Positions 44,476-55,292 of a stretch of 64,000 nucleotides of DNA are shown here, one piece after another. This stretch comes from Auriscalpium vulgare (Eukaryota > Basidiomycota > Agaricomycetes > Russulales > Auriscalpiaceae). The stretch is from contig JAHBBC010000025.1 in the NCBI GenBank assembly GCA_019915015.1, positions 434,001-498,000 of the forward strand, written 5' to 3'. The notes beneath the pieces were generated by a model. It ran no database searches, was not told where the DNA came from, and worked only from the letters and a program-made list of their open reading frames with translations. The translations under genes were made by a program, and so were the position numbers. Within the stretch, counting starts at the first letter, position 1, and each line of letters begins with the position of its first letter.

Positions 44476-44655
44476 AGTGACTAGTGACTCTTGAGTGCAT
44501 TGGATTGGCGTGCGAGCACAATGCATTGGTCGTGCACAATGCAAGAGGCGTTGGACGAGTCATCAAAACAATGCAACAAGAGGGAATCGAACCAAGAGAG
44601 CGAGAGGCATGAACCTCACGTTCTGCTATTAAGTATAACCACTTCGTTACAGAGC
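44398..44655 (-). mobile_element. SINE-like element with tRNA-type promoter, copy 1
   Basis: On the minus strand an A-box-like TAACGAAGTGG (44649-44639) and a perfect B box GGTTCGATTCC (44593-44583) are followed by CCTCTTGTTGCATTGT, AATGCATT-rich body and the end motif CGCGAACTGAAT. Copy 2 shares the promoter boxes, the TCTTGTTG junction, the body words and the end motif. The acceptor stem of a working tRNA cannot be formed, so this is a tRNA-derived retroposon rather than a tRNA gene. Confidence 0.55.
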
Positions 44656-44944
44656 ATATGCTACTGTGTAGAACATATAGAATATACCCAGTATTTACGG
44701 TCCGCATACGACAATTTCTCGAAAATTGTCTCAGTCGTGCATGCTATCACCTGATCTGCCTGTTGCTACACCAGCAGGTCTAGCACAGCTACAAAGTATT
44801 CTATGTTGGATTTATATTGATGGAGCCTTCTTTGTCAGCAGATAGCTGCTGCAAAGAACGGAAGCCGGGTTCACAATGATAGCAATGGTTTAGTGAACTG
44901 AGGAGAACATTGGTGAATATACTGCCCTCATCAAGGGTGACATA

Positions 44945-45228
44945 AAGTCCTTGTAGTCAAATGGTTATGCATACGTATTCCTTATTTTCTTGTTTGCAAA
45001 GGCTCGGGGTTCGACTCCCGGTCTTGTTGACATTTTGTCATAACACAATGCATTGTGCAACGGACCAGATGCATTGCTCGCCAATGCATTGCGCTGCCCA
45101 ATGCATTTGGAGCGAAGACATGCTCTGCTCCTCGTGAAAGGGCTTGTGTGAATTGACACGTCATAATGCATTATATTCGTGTCAATACACAGGCGCAATG
45201 CATTGCGTGAACTGAATATCTACTCCGA
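44945..45228 (+). mobile_element. SINE-like element with tRNA-type promoter, copy 2
   Basis: A box TAGTCAAATGG (44954-44964) and B box GGTTCGACTCC (45008-45018) stand 54 nt apart. They are followed by GGTCTTGTTGACATTTTGTC, several AATGCATT words, GTGTGAATTGACACG and the end motif GTGAACTGAATATCTACTCC. It points away from copy 1 (head to head, about 290 nt apart). It has no foldable tRNA acceptor stem. Confidence 0.6.
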
Positions 45229-45544
45229 CGTAGTCTCCGTGGCTGACCTTGGCACAGAAGATAGTCGTTCTGTTATAACTCCGACGAGCGAACGCGGGCC
45301 GCACGCAATTCTCTGTCTGAACGGAGTAACTTCAACGGACTGCCCAGACCATGGTGGCTACGCCCCGAGCATCCGCCGCTCCGTACCATCGACACTCACT
45401 CTGACGAAGCAGCTTTTCGTCGGTACATTGTTGTCCCTCGAAACTGCTGCAAACTACGCCGCCGCGGCACCGTCCAGCGCATTCGCTATGCGCATTTTCA
45501 GGCCCCCGGCGTACCTGTATTGAGGTTCGATCCGAAGTGACCCC

Positions 45545-45665
45545 TTTCCGTACGTACACATTTGGCCAAAATCCGTACGTACCTGTACTCGGACCTCCAT
45601 TTACGGGGCCCATCCGTACGTATAGAGGATCGGACCTCCGTTCGCGCGCCTTCCGTACGTATGGA
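45545..45665. repeat. CCGTACGTA repeat cluster
   Basis: Four copies of TCCGTACGTA or CCGTACGTA occur at 28-45-nt spacing (about 45549, 45571, 45616 and 45651), several next to GGATCGGA or CGGACCTCC words. The palindromic core TACGTA could be a factor-binding site cluster or a decayed minisatellite. Confidence 0.5.
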
Positions 45666-45699
45666 GGATCGGAGGTCTCAAATATGGTTTCCGTGTGCA

Positions 45700-47050
45700 G
45701 AAACCACAAATATATACTTACACTAGGTACCGACGTATGCCCACCATTTGCGTGCTGCAGCCTCAACCGCCTCGTCCCTGCCTCCTGCCGCTGTCCCACA
45801 CGTGAAAAGGTTACTGTATGAGCATGAGGGTGTCAGCGCACGCTTGAGGCTCGCCGCGATGGGGCAATCTGATGTACCGGTATCCGCACGATGCGTGCAA
45901 GCGGCCGTCGCTCCGTGGCATCCTCGTCGAGGTGGTATGTGACCGCGACTGCGAGACGGCGCACGGGTTTGCTGTCTGCAGCGCATCGTTAAGCATGTTG
46001 CCGAAAGTGGCCGTACTTCTGCGTCGCCGCGACCGTGCGCTGCAGTCGAGTCGGTGAAAGCTTTGTCACGCGATAACACTGCGCCAGGAACAGGTCGAGT
46101 GGTTCAGGAGAGGGCGCTGAGGTTGAGCATGACGGCAAAATGCACGCTGTGCGTGTGTGGTCGATGGGCCCATGGCATCATGCAGACGGTACACCGTTAA
46201 AAGAATAAGCCTAGTACCAGAGAAAAAGAGTGATGATTAAGACATAAGGCCAAGAAGCTTCGCGTGCTCACAATAAATGTACAGCCCATTGTACCAGAGG
46301 CCGTTGTGGACGATCATATTGTTTGCCTAATTGCCTTGATGACTGCAGTGCGTGCTCAGTGAAGAACGACAATCAAAGTGGCGAAGATACGCTGGGACTG
46401 GCAGCTAGCTGACCCTCACCACTGGAACCTGACTTTGAAAGCAGCACTGCACATGCCTAGCCCCCATGCCGACCTTCTGGAGGCCCTGATACGACGCCCC
46501 TCCTGCACCCTCAGAGTCGTTGGGCCGGGCGTGTCGTGGGAAGCGGAGCCCGAGTGCTTGGGACTTGGCTTTTCTGCGACAGGCATCCTAGACGTGAAAC
46601 GATTGGGATTGTGGCGGCGGTGTTCTTGGACGCGGTTGTGGAGGGCGCCTTTGGGGCACTCGCAGGCAGCACAGACATTATACGGCGCCAGGCTCAACTA
46701 ATGTACTGTACAAACTTGCCTTGTACGCTCCTAAACCGAAATTGTCCGTGGACTCGATCCAAATTGCATGTGTACCCTCACGTTCCTCATTGCCGAGCGA
46801 GGTGGTCGGTATATGAGATCTTCTAAGCACCTTGACCTCCAGCAAGGGATTAATGAACGAGCGGTAACTCAAGACAGGGGGCTGGAGGCGATATGTAGTG
46901 CATACTACCAGGCGCTTCCGATTTCCGCACGTGATCAAGTCAGCCAGTCTAATATTGCGTGTCATTTTGTTGCAACCCGCAGTGGTGTCTCGTAGAGACA
47001 CCATCAAAACACTCATTTACACGTACCTCAAAGCTGGACCAGGTGAGGCC
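45700..47050. other. Upstream region of the exon-repeat gene, no gene supported
   Basis: Only short overlapping frames are present. The sequence GGAATAAATAAG just before the first ATG of the next gene (47077) is a possible TATA-like element. Confidence 0.35.
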
Positions 47051-47076
47051 CGGAGTGCGTGGAATAAATAAGTACT

Positions 47077-50000
47077 ATGTCGTCAACGTCAACAACGACA
47101 AAGCAAGGGCGACGCGCCGCTCGTGGCGGCGGCAGAGGCACAATGCAACAAGGACACGAGGCTTGCTCTTTTCTCTCGCAAGCGCCCTCCCACCAGCCCA
47201 GCAGGATACAAAAGTCAGATCCGTCGACCAACGTCTCATTGCCCAACTTTCTAATGTCTGAACAGCCCTCCAATGCCGGTCACGATCTTCCTTCTTTGCC
47301 ATCGAGGGAGCCGGGATACGTGTCCACGCAGCCTGGTGAGTTTTTAGGCGTATATGGATAACGTATCGCCGTAACGTTCTTCAGCAATAGGGAAGCGTGA
47401 CAATGCTCTTGTCACCGGAGGTGCTGAGGTTGCGGACTTACGAAGAGCATCCACGGCGAAGAGGCAGAAGACCGACTACTATGGTTCATTCAACAAAGTC
47501 ACCGACATCTCTTGGACGCCTCAATTCAAAGCCGCAGGTCTACCTTTCTACATCCTTGAGCAATTCCAACTCCGTCCCGACAAAGACCCCTCAGCCACCC
47601 CAGTTCCTGTCATCGAATCCGTATTCGCTGAACCCTACACCATAGATGCTTCTGGTCTCCTCGTTGGACAGCGCTTAGCGGTCTTAGCACACGACCTTGG
47701 CAATTTTTCATTAGGTGACGACTTAATGCTTCGCGCATTGTATCTACGGGGAAGCCGAGTCATCCGCGTACATGAGCCACTGGCACTGGAAGATGTGTAT
47801 ATGAATGAGGTTCCAGACGCGCCTGCTCCACTGAACTTGGACATCCAGGAGGATTTTTCCATGGCGGATGGTTTTGTGAGTACTACATCAATGCTCGTCT
47901 TTTCTGTGATTTAATATCTCATGCTCGTACCTTGGTCTGTGGTCCCTACCTAAAGATACGGCATCCACGAGCAGAGGTGGTCACGGCGCTGGTTGGGCAG
48001 GAGGTGCATACATCAAGCCACCAGGCAGTTAGTCAGAGTCAGACCAAGGTGCGATTGAGACGTCTGGAGCTAGAGCAGTAGCTGACGCCAACTCAACATC
48101 GCCTGCAGGAATATCCCCATCCCGTCAACTTGAGTATCGATAGTGGTGTTTTGGCAGTCCAACAACCCATGTCCCACCACATAGCCCAACCTCGCTTCGA
48201 TTTCGCAGCCTCCAATCCGTTCACTGCTCCGGAGGCTGACACGGGCGTTCCACAGGTCCGTGTGCTCGGGCCGCCTCGCCGCCTTCACTGATGTAGAGCC
48301 GTCAGCCCGCCCCCGATGCCGTGCAAAGTTTCGACGCTGAGCCAGTGGCGCAGCAATACGCAACCAACGAGATAATCTCTCCCGAGTTTATGATGTCAGA
48401 CGTTTTCGCCGGCGTGGAGACCTTCACGGGCGTGAACCAGGTGAGTTTTGTGTTTCCGAGTTGTAGCTGTCGCTTAGGTCGTCCAATCCTTAGCACATGC
48501 CTAATGTCCAGGGTCGAGACGCTGCTGCCCCTGTAGCAGAGGCTGACGCGGGCGTTCTACAGGTCCGTGTGCTCGAGCCGCCTCGCCGCCTTCACTGATG
48601 TAGAGCCGTCAGCCCGCCCTCGATGCCGTGCAAAGTTTCGACGCTGAGCCAGTGGCGCAGCAAGGCGAAACCAACGAGATATTCTCTCCCGAGTTTGTGA
48701 TGTCAGACGCTTTCACCGGCGTGGAGACCTTCACGGGCGTGAACCAGGTGAGTTTTGTGTTTCCGAGTTGTAGCTGTCACTTATGTCCACTTATTAGGAC
48801 ATGCCTGATGTCCAGGGTCGTGACGCTGCTGCCCCCGGAGCAGAGCACCACAGCGCCGGCGAGACTACCCTGCCTGAATTCGATTTAGCGGCCTCCAATC
48901 CGTTCACTGCTCCGGAGGCTGACACGGGCGTTCCACAGGTCCGTGTGCTCGAGCCGCCTCGCCGCCTTCACTGATGTAGACCCGTCAGCCCGCCCTCGAT
49001 GCCGCGCAAAGTTTCGATGATGACGCGGTCGCCCAGCGATTGGAGGCCAATGAGATGAACTCCTCCTTGTCTGTTGTGTCGGAAGCTTCCAACAGTTTGG
49101 AGACGGCAGCGTGCGCGAATCAGGTCCAATTATCTGATCTCTGGCTGTAGCATTCGCTTATGTCAAACCGTTAGCTCATGCCTGATGTCGAGGAGGGTCA
49201 CGACGCTGCTGCCCCCGTAGCAGAGCACCACAGCGCCGGCGAGACTACCCTGCCTGAATTCGACTTAGCGGCCTCCAATCCGTTCACTGCTCCGGAGGCT
49301 GACACGGGCGTTCCACAGGTCCGTGTGCTCGAGCCGCCTCGCCGCCTTCACTGATGTAGAGCCGTCAGCCCGCCCCCGATGCCGTGCAAAGTTTCGACGC
49401 TGAGCCAGTGGCGCAGCAATACGCAACCAACGAGATAATCTCTCCCGAGTTTATGATGTCAGACGTTTTCGCCGGCGTGGAGACCTTCACGGGCGTGAAC
49501 CAGGTGAGTTTTGTGTTTCCGAGTTGTAGCTGTCGCTTAGGTCGTCCAATCCTTAGCACATGCCTAATGTCCAGGGTCGAGACGCTGCTGCCCCTGTAGC
49601 AGAGGCTGACGCGGGCGTTCTACAGGTCCGTGTGCTCGAGCCGCCTCGCCGCCTTCACTGATGTAGAGCCGTCAGCCCGCCCCCGATGCCGTGCAAAGTT
49701 TCGACGCTGAGCCAGTGGCACAGCAATACGAAACCAACGAGATAATCTCTCCTGAGTTTATGATGTCAGACGTTTTCACCGGCGTGGAGACCTTCACGGG
49801 CGTGAACCAGGTGAGTTTTGTGTTTCCGAGTTGTAGCTGTCGCTTAGGTCGTCCAATCCTTAGCACATGCCTAATGTCCAGGGTCGAGACGCTGCTGCCC
49901 CTGTAGCAGAGGCTGACGCGGGCGTTCTACAGGTCCGTGTGCTCGAGCCGCCTCGCCGCCTTCACTGATGTAGAGCCGTCAGCCCGCCCCCGATGCCGTG

Positions 50001-51289
50001 CAAAGTTTCGACGCTGAGCCAGTGGCGCAGCAATACGAAACCAACGAGATAATCTCTCCAGAGTTTGTGATGTCAGACGCTTTCACCGGCGTGGAGACCT
50101 TCACGGGCGTGAACCAGGTGAGTTTTGTGTTTCCGAGTTGTAGCTGTCGCTTAGGTCGTCCAATCCTTAGCACATGCCTAATGTCCAGGGTCGAGACGCT
50201 GCTGCCCCTGTAGCAGAGGCTGACGCGGGCGTTCTACAGGTCCGTGTGCTCGAGCCGCCTCGCCGCCTTCACTGATGTAGAGCCGTCAGCCCGCCCCCGA
50301 TGCCGTGCAAAGTTTCGACGCTGAGCCAGTGGCGCAGCAATACGAAACCAACGAGATAATCTCTCCAGAGTTTGTGATGTCAGACGCTTTCACCGGCGTG
50401 GAGACCTTCATGGGCGTGAACCAGGTGAGTTTTGTGTTTCCGAGTTGTAGCTGTCGCTTACGTCCAATCCTTAGCACATGCCTGATTTCCAGGGTCGCGA
50501 CGCTGCTGCCCCTGTAGCAGAGGCTGACGCGGGTGTTCTACAGGTCCGTGTGCTTGAGCCGCCTTCGCCGCCTTCACTGATGTAGAGCCGTCAGCCCGCC
50601 CCCGATGCCGTGCAAAGTTTCGACGCTGAGCCAGTGGCGCAGCAAGGCGAAACCAACGAGATATTCTCTCCCGAGTTTATGATGTCAGACGCTTTCACCG
50701 GCGTGGAGACCTTCACGGGCGTGAACCAGGTGAGTTTTGTGTTTCCGAGTTGTAGCTGTCACTTATGTCCAATTTTTAGGACATGCCTGATGTCCAGGGT
50801 CGTGACGCTGCTGCCCCCGGAGCAGAGCACCACAGCGCCGGCGAGACTACCCTGCCTGAATTCGATTTAGCGGCCTCCAATCCGTTCACTGCTCCGGAGG
50901 CTGACACGGGCGTTCCACAGGTCCGTGTGCTCGAGCCGCCTCGCCGCCTTCACTGATGTAGACCCGTCAGCCCGCCCTCGATGCCGCGCAAAGTTTCGAT
51001 GATGACGCGGTCGCCCAGCGATTGGAGGCCAATGAGATGAACTCCTCCTTGTCTGTTGTGTCGGAAGCTTCCAACAGTTTGGAGACGGCAGCGTGCGCGA
51101 ATCAGGTCCAATTATCTGATCTCTGGCTGTAGCATTCGCTTATGTCAAACCGTTAGCTCATGCCTGATGTCGAGGAGGGTCACGACGCTGCTGCCCCCGT
51201 AGCAGAGCACCACAGCGCCGGCGAGACTACCCTGCCTGAATTCGACTTAGCGGCCTCCAATCCGTTCACTGCTCCGGAGGCTGACACGG
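47077..51289 (+). CDS. Exon-repeat gene, 5' part (interrupted by an LTR retrotransposon in exon B9)
   Basis: Function unknown. Exons before the array: 47077-47335 (MSSTSTTTKQGRRAARGGG), 47385-47875 (TDYYGSFNKVTDISWTPQFK, QRLAVLAHDLGNFSLGDDLM), 47956-48048 and 48109-48255. The array then alternates exon A (48306-48440, 48613-48747, 48989-49123, 49369-49503, 49676-49810, 49983-50117, 50290-50424, 50595-50729, 50971-51105) and exon B (48494-48562, 48798-48938, 49175-49318, 49557-49625, 49864-49932, 50171-50239, 50475-50543, 50780-50920, 51157 onward). All junctions from 47876 on are phase 0, so units can be gained or lost without breaking frame. Exon A encodes 45 residues (PAPDAVQSFDAEPVAQQ, then SPEFMMSDVFTGVETF); exon B encodes 23 (VQGRDAAAPVAEADAGVLQ) or 47/48. 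Introns are about 50 nt with GTGAGT or GTCCGT donors. The repeats are acidic and probably unstructured. The retrotransposon cuts exon B9 after 133 nt; the remaining 11 nt resume at 60567. Confidence 0.8.
48297..51285 (+). repeat. Tandem array of ~307/~375-bp two-exon units, main block
   Basis: The basic unit is about 307 bp (starts at 48306, 48613, 49369, 49676, 49983 and 50290). Units with the long B exon are about 376-380 bp (48613, 48989, 50595, 50971). Adjacent 307-bp copies differ at only a few bases. A larger pattern is visible: unit types run Y-A, G, divergent | Y-A, Y-E, Y-E, Y-E, G, divergent, so 48306-49318 and 49369-51289 look like two rounds of a higher-order repeat. The G and divergent units at 48613-49318 and 50595-51289 are almost identical. 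Confidence 0.9.
51286..51289 (+). repeat. 4-bp target-site duplication, left copy (ACGG)
   Basis: ACGG precedes the left LTR and recurs at 60563-60566 after the right LTR. Removing one copy together with the element restores exon B9 to exactly the 144 nt seen in the sister exon B3. Confidence 0.9.
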
Positions 51290-52640
51290 TGATACGCCTG
51301 CTACGCGTGTGGCTACTGTTTGCGCATTTTCGATGCACTGTGGCACTCGCACAGTGGCTCCGACCGTTGCCATGCATCCCCGACTCTATCGTTCTCGCCG
51401 AAACACTCGCACAACAGCTAGCTCTGTAGCTGTCCGCGCAATCGTTCGCTGCAGTTCGCCGACGCTCGCTCTCACTCGCACATCATCCTACGACAGTCGC
51501 CGAAGTCACGCCACGTCCCCTGCACCCTAGTCACTCATCAGCAGTCAGACAATGTTCTCCCAAGGTCGCACCGACTCGCTATACGTTCAGGCGTGCATAC
51601 ACAGCTCGTGCACACTCGCACTCGACATCGCTGCTTCGCCCGAGCATCGCTACACGTTTGCATCGTTCGCCTGAGCCAGCCACGTCATCGCCGAGGTCGC
51701 CCGACTCGTCCGAGCATCTAGAGCAATCCATCAACTGCATAGTCCGTCGGATCTTGGCCATGTCTCACATCAATTAGCCCACATCACCGAAGCCAGAGCC
51801 ATGAGATAGCAACCCCGTCCACGTCGTCGCAGTCGTTCGCCGGCGCTCGCCTGTACTCAGCGGACACAGCTGCACATGCCCGACCTCCCAGCGACTCAGA
51901 GATGCAGCGCAGACTCGCAGACCATCGAGCTATTGCCCAGCGACATCGGAGACGATCCCCGAGCCCGAGACATCAGCGGACCGGATCAACGACCACTTTT
52001 GACGCGTCGCTGATGCGCCCCGAGTGTCCCGGAGACTTTGCTGGAGATATCTCCGCTTTTGTGTCTAGGCCTTTGATATCTCTTCTCTCTCATTCGCTAT
52101 AATTCGCCGATGCTTCGCACGGCTTCGCTGACTGCATTGCATGACTCGTGTAGCTACTCCGACGCATTTTCCCATGTATAAGTGTAGCTAGCAGTGTTTG
52201 CATGCGATAGGAACTTCTCCCCCCCAGAGACAGCACCTCAAACCTCGAGAACTATCGTCTTTCATCTTCGCAGCGCATCTTTTAGCCCTTTTATCGACAT
52301 CGACATTGCATTCACCTTCGCAGCGCATCGTTTACGCACTTGCATATTGAGAACCTTCGCCCTATCGTCGCCCATCGTCGCCCAGCGTCGCCTATCGTCC
52401 CCAACCTTCGCCCTACCTCCCCGACTCTCGCTACGCCACCCCAAGCCTTGTATTGCCGCCCACACCTTCGCCGACACTCACCCCCCATTCCCCGTCGCTC
52501 GCTACACTTCCCCAGTGACAGCTGCGACTCTCCGAGCCCCCTGGTAGACCTGGGACACGCCCCCCAACTAAAACAGTACTACTCGACGAGCAGGGTTTGG
52601 TTTTGTCATCTGACCGCCTGTCCGACGAGTTTGGTCATCA
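51290..52640 (+). repeat. 5' long terminal repeat (1,351 bp)
   Basis: Identical by my reading to 59212-60562 except for one base in the GCAGCGCATC(T/G)TTTAGCC word (T here). Termini are TG...CA. It contains TATAAG at 52177-52182 and a C-rich leader of CGTCGCC and TATCGTC words downstream, consistent with promoter and R/U5 regions. Confidence 0.95.
52177..52182 (+). promoter_or_regulatory. TATA box of the LTR promoter
   Basis: TATAAG within CCCATGTATAAGTGTAG, about 460 bases before the end of the 5' LTR. It is the only good TATA match in the LTR; its role is inferred from position. Confidence 0.5.
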
Positions 52641-52644
52641 TTTG

Positions 52645-52664
52645 TGGAGCCCACCGCGAGGGGC
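52645..52664 (+). other. Candidate primer-binding site
   Basis: TGGAGCCCACCGCGAGGGGC starts four bases after the LTR. TGG is the complement of a tRNA CCA end, and the following bases would pair with an acceptor stem and part of a T arm. The priming tRNA cannot be named from here. Confidence 0.5.
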
Positions 52665-53105
52665 ACTACCAGAATTCTTCCAGGACGCTCATCCTCGACT
52701 CCCCCCTCTCGTCGACATCGCTATCCGACTCGCGTCTCGTCGCTCGCAGAGGAGCTACGTGAATCGTTTGTCGTTTGGCCCCCCAGTCCAGGAGAACTTT
52801 TTTCCTCCGTTCCCAGTCCTTTTGCAACACACAACAACCTCTCCGACGTCCCGCACAGCGACAGCGAGGTTCAGCAAATTTTAGGAGACTTTTCACCGTT
52901 CCCTGGAGCCGCTACACCATCGCCTTTGCATCGCTCGCAATCGCATCGCACACCCGATCGCACACCCCCGTCGCCGTCGCCACAGCCGTTATCGCCACCT
53001 CGTAATCTCACCGATCGCCTTGCATCACGTCCGACATCGTCTATCGTCAATCCACTCCCTACAACTGCCCTACCCACTCCAGTCAATCCCCTACCTCGTC
53101 GCATC

Positions 53106-55292
53106 ATGGCTACTCCCGCTATGCCCGCCCGTGGTGATCGCACCGCTCCAACATTTACGCCCGAGCAGCCCCGATCGATTAGGCGATTTTTCGCCGACCT
53201 CGAGATCTTGTTCCTGCGTTGTGCCGTCGCCGATGGCGAAGCAAAGAAGCAATGGGCGCAGAGCTATGTCCCAATTGAAGTCGCCGACCTTTTCGACGCT
53301 ATGCCCGAGTTCACCGACGCAACCAAGACGTACAAGGACTTCAAGGAAGCCGTTGCAAAGCTCTACCCAGGAGCTAGTGAAGACAAGGCGTACTCTGTCG
53401 CCGATCTCGAGCGCTTGGTCGCTGACCGCCATCGGAGAGGCATCGCGACTATCGAAGAGTTTGCTGCGTTCCATCGAGACTTCCTAGCCATCTCCAGCTA
53501 CCTCATCCGCCATCGCCGACTCTCCGACCTGCAGCAACAGCGCGAGTTCGTTCGTGCATTCCCACCCGAGCTCTGGAAGTTCGTCCATGCTCGCTTGCAG
53601 ATCAAGAAACCAGATCACGAGCCTGAGGACCCGTATCTCGTCGCAGACGTTAAGGACGCAGCCAATTATGTTCTCCATGACACAGCAGCACCGTCCGTGC
53701 ACACCGACTCGACCAGCATCGCCAGTTCGTCGCTAGCGTCCGCTCCAGCAATCAAGACCGAGGAGCTACTCGCTACGCTCGTCCGATCGCTCACGCAAGC
53801 AGTCCAGGCGAACGCTATCGCTCCAGCGACGTCCACCACGAATTCGCCCGCGTCCACCGACGCTCCTCGTCGAGACAATCGCTGCCATTACTGTGGCATC
53901 GCCGAGCATCGTATAGTGCAATGCCCCACCGTCGACGAAGACATTCGCACAGGATATGTCAAGCGCAATCATGAAGGTCGTGTTATCCTAGCCAGCGGTG
54001 CCTTCGTTCCGACCTCGATTGTCGGCAGCTATCTTCGCGAACGTGTTATGGAATGGCACAGGCGAAATCCAGGCCAGCGCGCCCAAGCGCAGATGATGGT
54101 CGCAATCGAACCGCTATCGACGTTCACGCTCTCCACCGACGATCGCATCGCTGCTCTCGAAGCTGAGCTGTCTGCACTGCGAGGCTCACGCGAGTCGTAC
54201 AAGCTGGTCTTCGACGGCGTTGAAGTGCCCTCTCGTCGACCTGCGGCCGCAAAGCCTGCGCATAACCCAGCAGCTTCCACCCGAGACGTTCGCGCTCCAG
54301 CCACGAGCCATACGCCGCAAGTTCCCCGAGCACCAGTGCACCCTTTCGCCGAAGCACGCGACGCTACTACAGCCCCAGTCAAGCCTCGTTTCGTCCCAGC
54401 GGACCCGCCTAGACCACCGGCAAACGCTCGCGACGGTGCATACAAGACAAACGCGCCGGTACACAAGGCAGAGATTGCAGACAAAGTCTTCGCCCGCTCG
54501 ATGAAAGCCAGTTCGATTACGCTCACACCCGAGGAGCTCCTATCGCTTTCGCCAGAGGTTCGCGCCAAGTACCGCGACGCCGTAACACCTCGCCGATCAG
54601 CAAATGAGCAAGTCACGTACACTATGTCCACTTTCGACGAAGTCGCAGAAGCTGTCGTCTCGCCCGAGGCAGCTATCGCAGAAGCTGAAGCCAGGACCTT
54701 TGCCAACTTTGTCCCCGCTCCTCGCGTCATCGCACCCGATCGAAGCAACCCTCCGCCTGGTGTTTTAGTCCTCGACGACCCGTACGAATCATATCTAATG
54801 GATCTCTCGCCTGAGGAGGAGCCAAAGACCCTCACAGTCGCCCGAGAATCGGCAGCGCTTCGCTCGATCGACGCGATCATCGACAACAAGGATACAGTTG
54901 AATGTTTGCTGGACCCAGGCTCGCAGATCATATCTATGTCTGAGGAAATTTGCCATCATCTCGGTCTCGCCTACGACCCCTCGATTCGCATTCGCGTTCA
55001 AAGTGCCAATACACATTTCGACAGCTCGCTTGGTTTAGCTCGCAACGTCCCAGTCAAAATAGCGAACATCACCATCTATTTGCAGATACATGTCATCCGC
55101 AACGTCGCCTATGACATCCTACTTGGTCGCCCATTCGACGCGTTGACAGAGAGCATCGTGCGCAACTTCAAGAATGAAGATCAGACGATTACCTTGCGTT
55201 GCCCGAACTCGACGAGCGTGACGACCGTGCCTACGTTCGCCCGAGGGAAGCATCGATTTCGAGTCCCCGCTGAGACAATATTCACTGCTTGA
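53106..55292 (+). CDS. Gag-protease polyprotein of the Ty3-type element, 728 aa
   Basis: Forms the particle and carries the maturation protease. The frame is open from inside the leader (52644), but the first ATG in it is at 53106 (MATPAMPARGD), which I take as the start. A capsid-like region follows (RRFFADLEILFLRCAV, KTYKDFKEAVAKLYPGASED, HRRGIATIEEFAAFHRDF). One CCHC zinc knuckle is at about residue 259 (CHYCGIAEHRIVQC). A retropepsin-like domain lies near the C-terminus: LLDPGSQIISM at about residue 602 and YDILLGRPFDAL at about 670. The catalytic motif is D-P-G where most retropepsins have D-T/S-G. The stop TGA (55290-55292) lies inside the pol frame. Confidence 0.85.
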   Translation: MATPAMPARGDRTAPTFTPEQPRSIRRFFADLEILFLRCAVADGEAKKQWAQSYVPIEVADLFDAMPEFTDATKTYKDFKEAVAKLYPGASEDKAYSVADLERLVADRHRRGIATIEEFAAFHRDFLAISSYLIRHRRLSDLQQQREFVRAFPPELWKFVHARLQIKKPDHEPEDPYLVADVKDAANYVLHDTAAPSVHTDSTSIASSSLASAPAIKTEELLATLVRSLTQAVQANAIAPATSTTNSPASTDAPRRDNRCHYCGIAEHRIVQCPTVDEDIRTGYVKRNHEGRVILASGAFVPTSIVGSYLRERVMEWHRRNPGQRAQAQMMVAIEPLSTFTLSTDDRIAALEAELSALRGSRESYKLVFDGVEVPSRRPAAAKPAHNPAASTRDVRAPATSHTPQVPRAPVHPFAEARDATTAPVKPRFVPADPPRPPANARDGAYKTNAPVHKAEIADKVFARSMKASSITLTPEELLSLSPEVRAKYRDAVTPRRSANEQVTYTMSTFDEVAEAVVSPEAAIAEAEARTFANFVPAPRVIAPDRSNPPPGVLVLDDPYESYLMDLSPEEEPKTLTVARESAALRSIDAIIDNKDTVECLLDPGSQIISMSEEICHHLGLAYDPSIRIRVQSANTHFDSSLGLARNVPVKIANITIYLQIHVIRNVAYDILLGRPFDALTESIVRNFKNEDQTITLRCPNSTSVTTVPTFARGKHRFRVPAETIFTA

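Noticed and set aside
44945..45030. A functional tRNA gene
   Set aside because: A and B boxes are good, but the two ends cannot form an acceptor stem and no normal anticodon arm fits; the second copy shares downstream body sequence, which favours a SINE-like element.
48321..50517. Repeated 64-71-codon frames on both strands in the tandem array
   Set aside because: Plus-strand ones read through exon A into its intron, and minus-strand ones are antisense shadows. The spliced model explains the spacing and phase better.
48297..51289. CRISPR-like or satellite array
   Set aside because: Direct repeats are regular, but units are 300 bases or more, coding and intron-bearing, and the organism is a fungus.
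54029..54931. Minus-strand 300-codon frame inside the retrotransposon
   Set aside because: Antisense shadow of the gag-protease ORF, caused by its codon bias.
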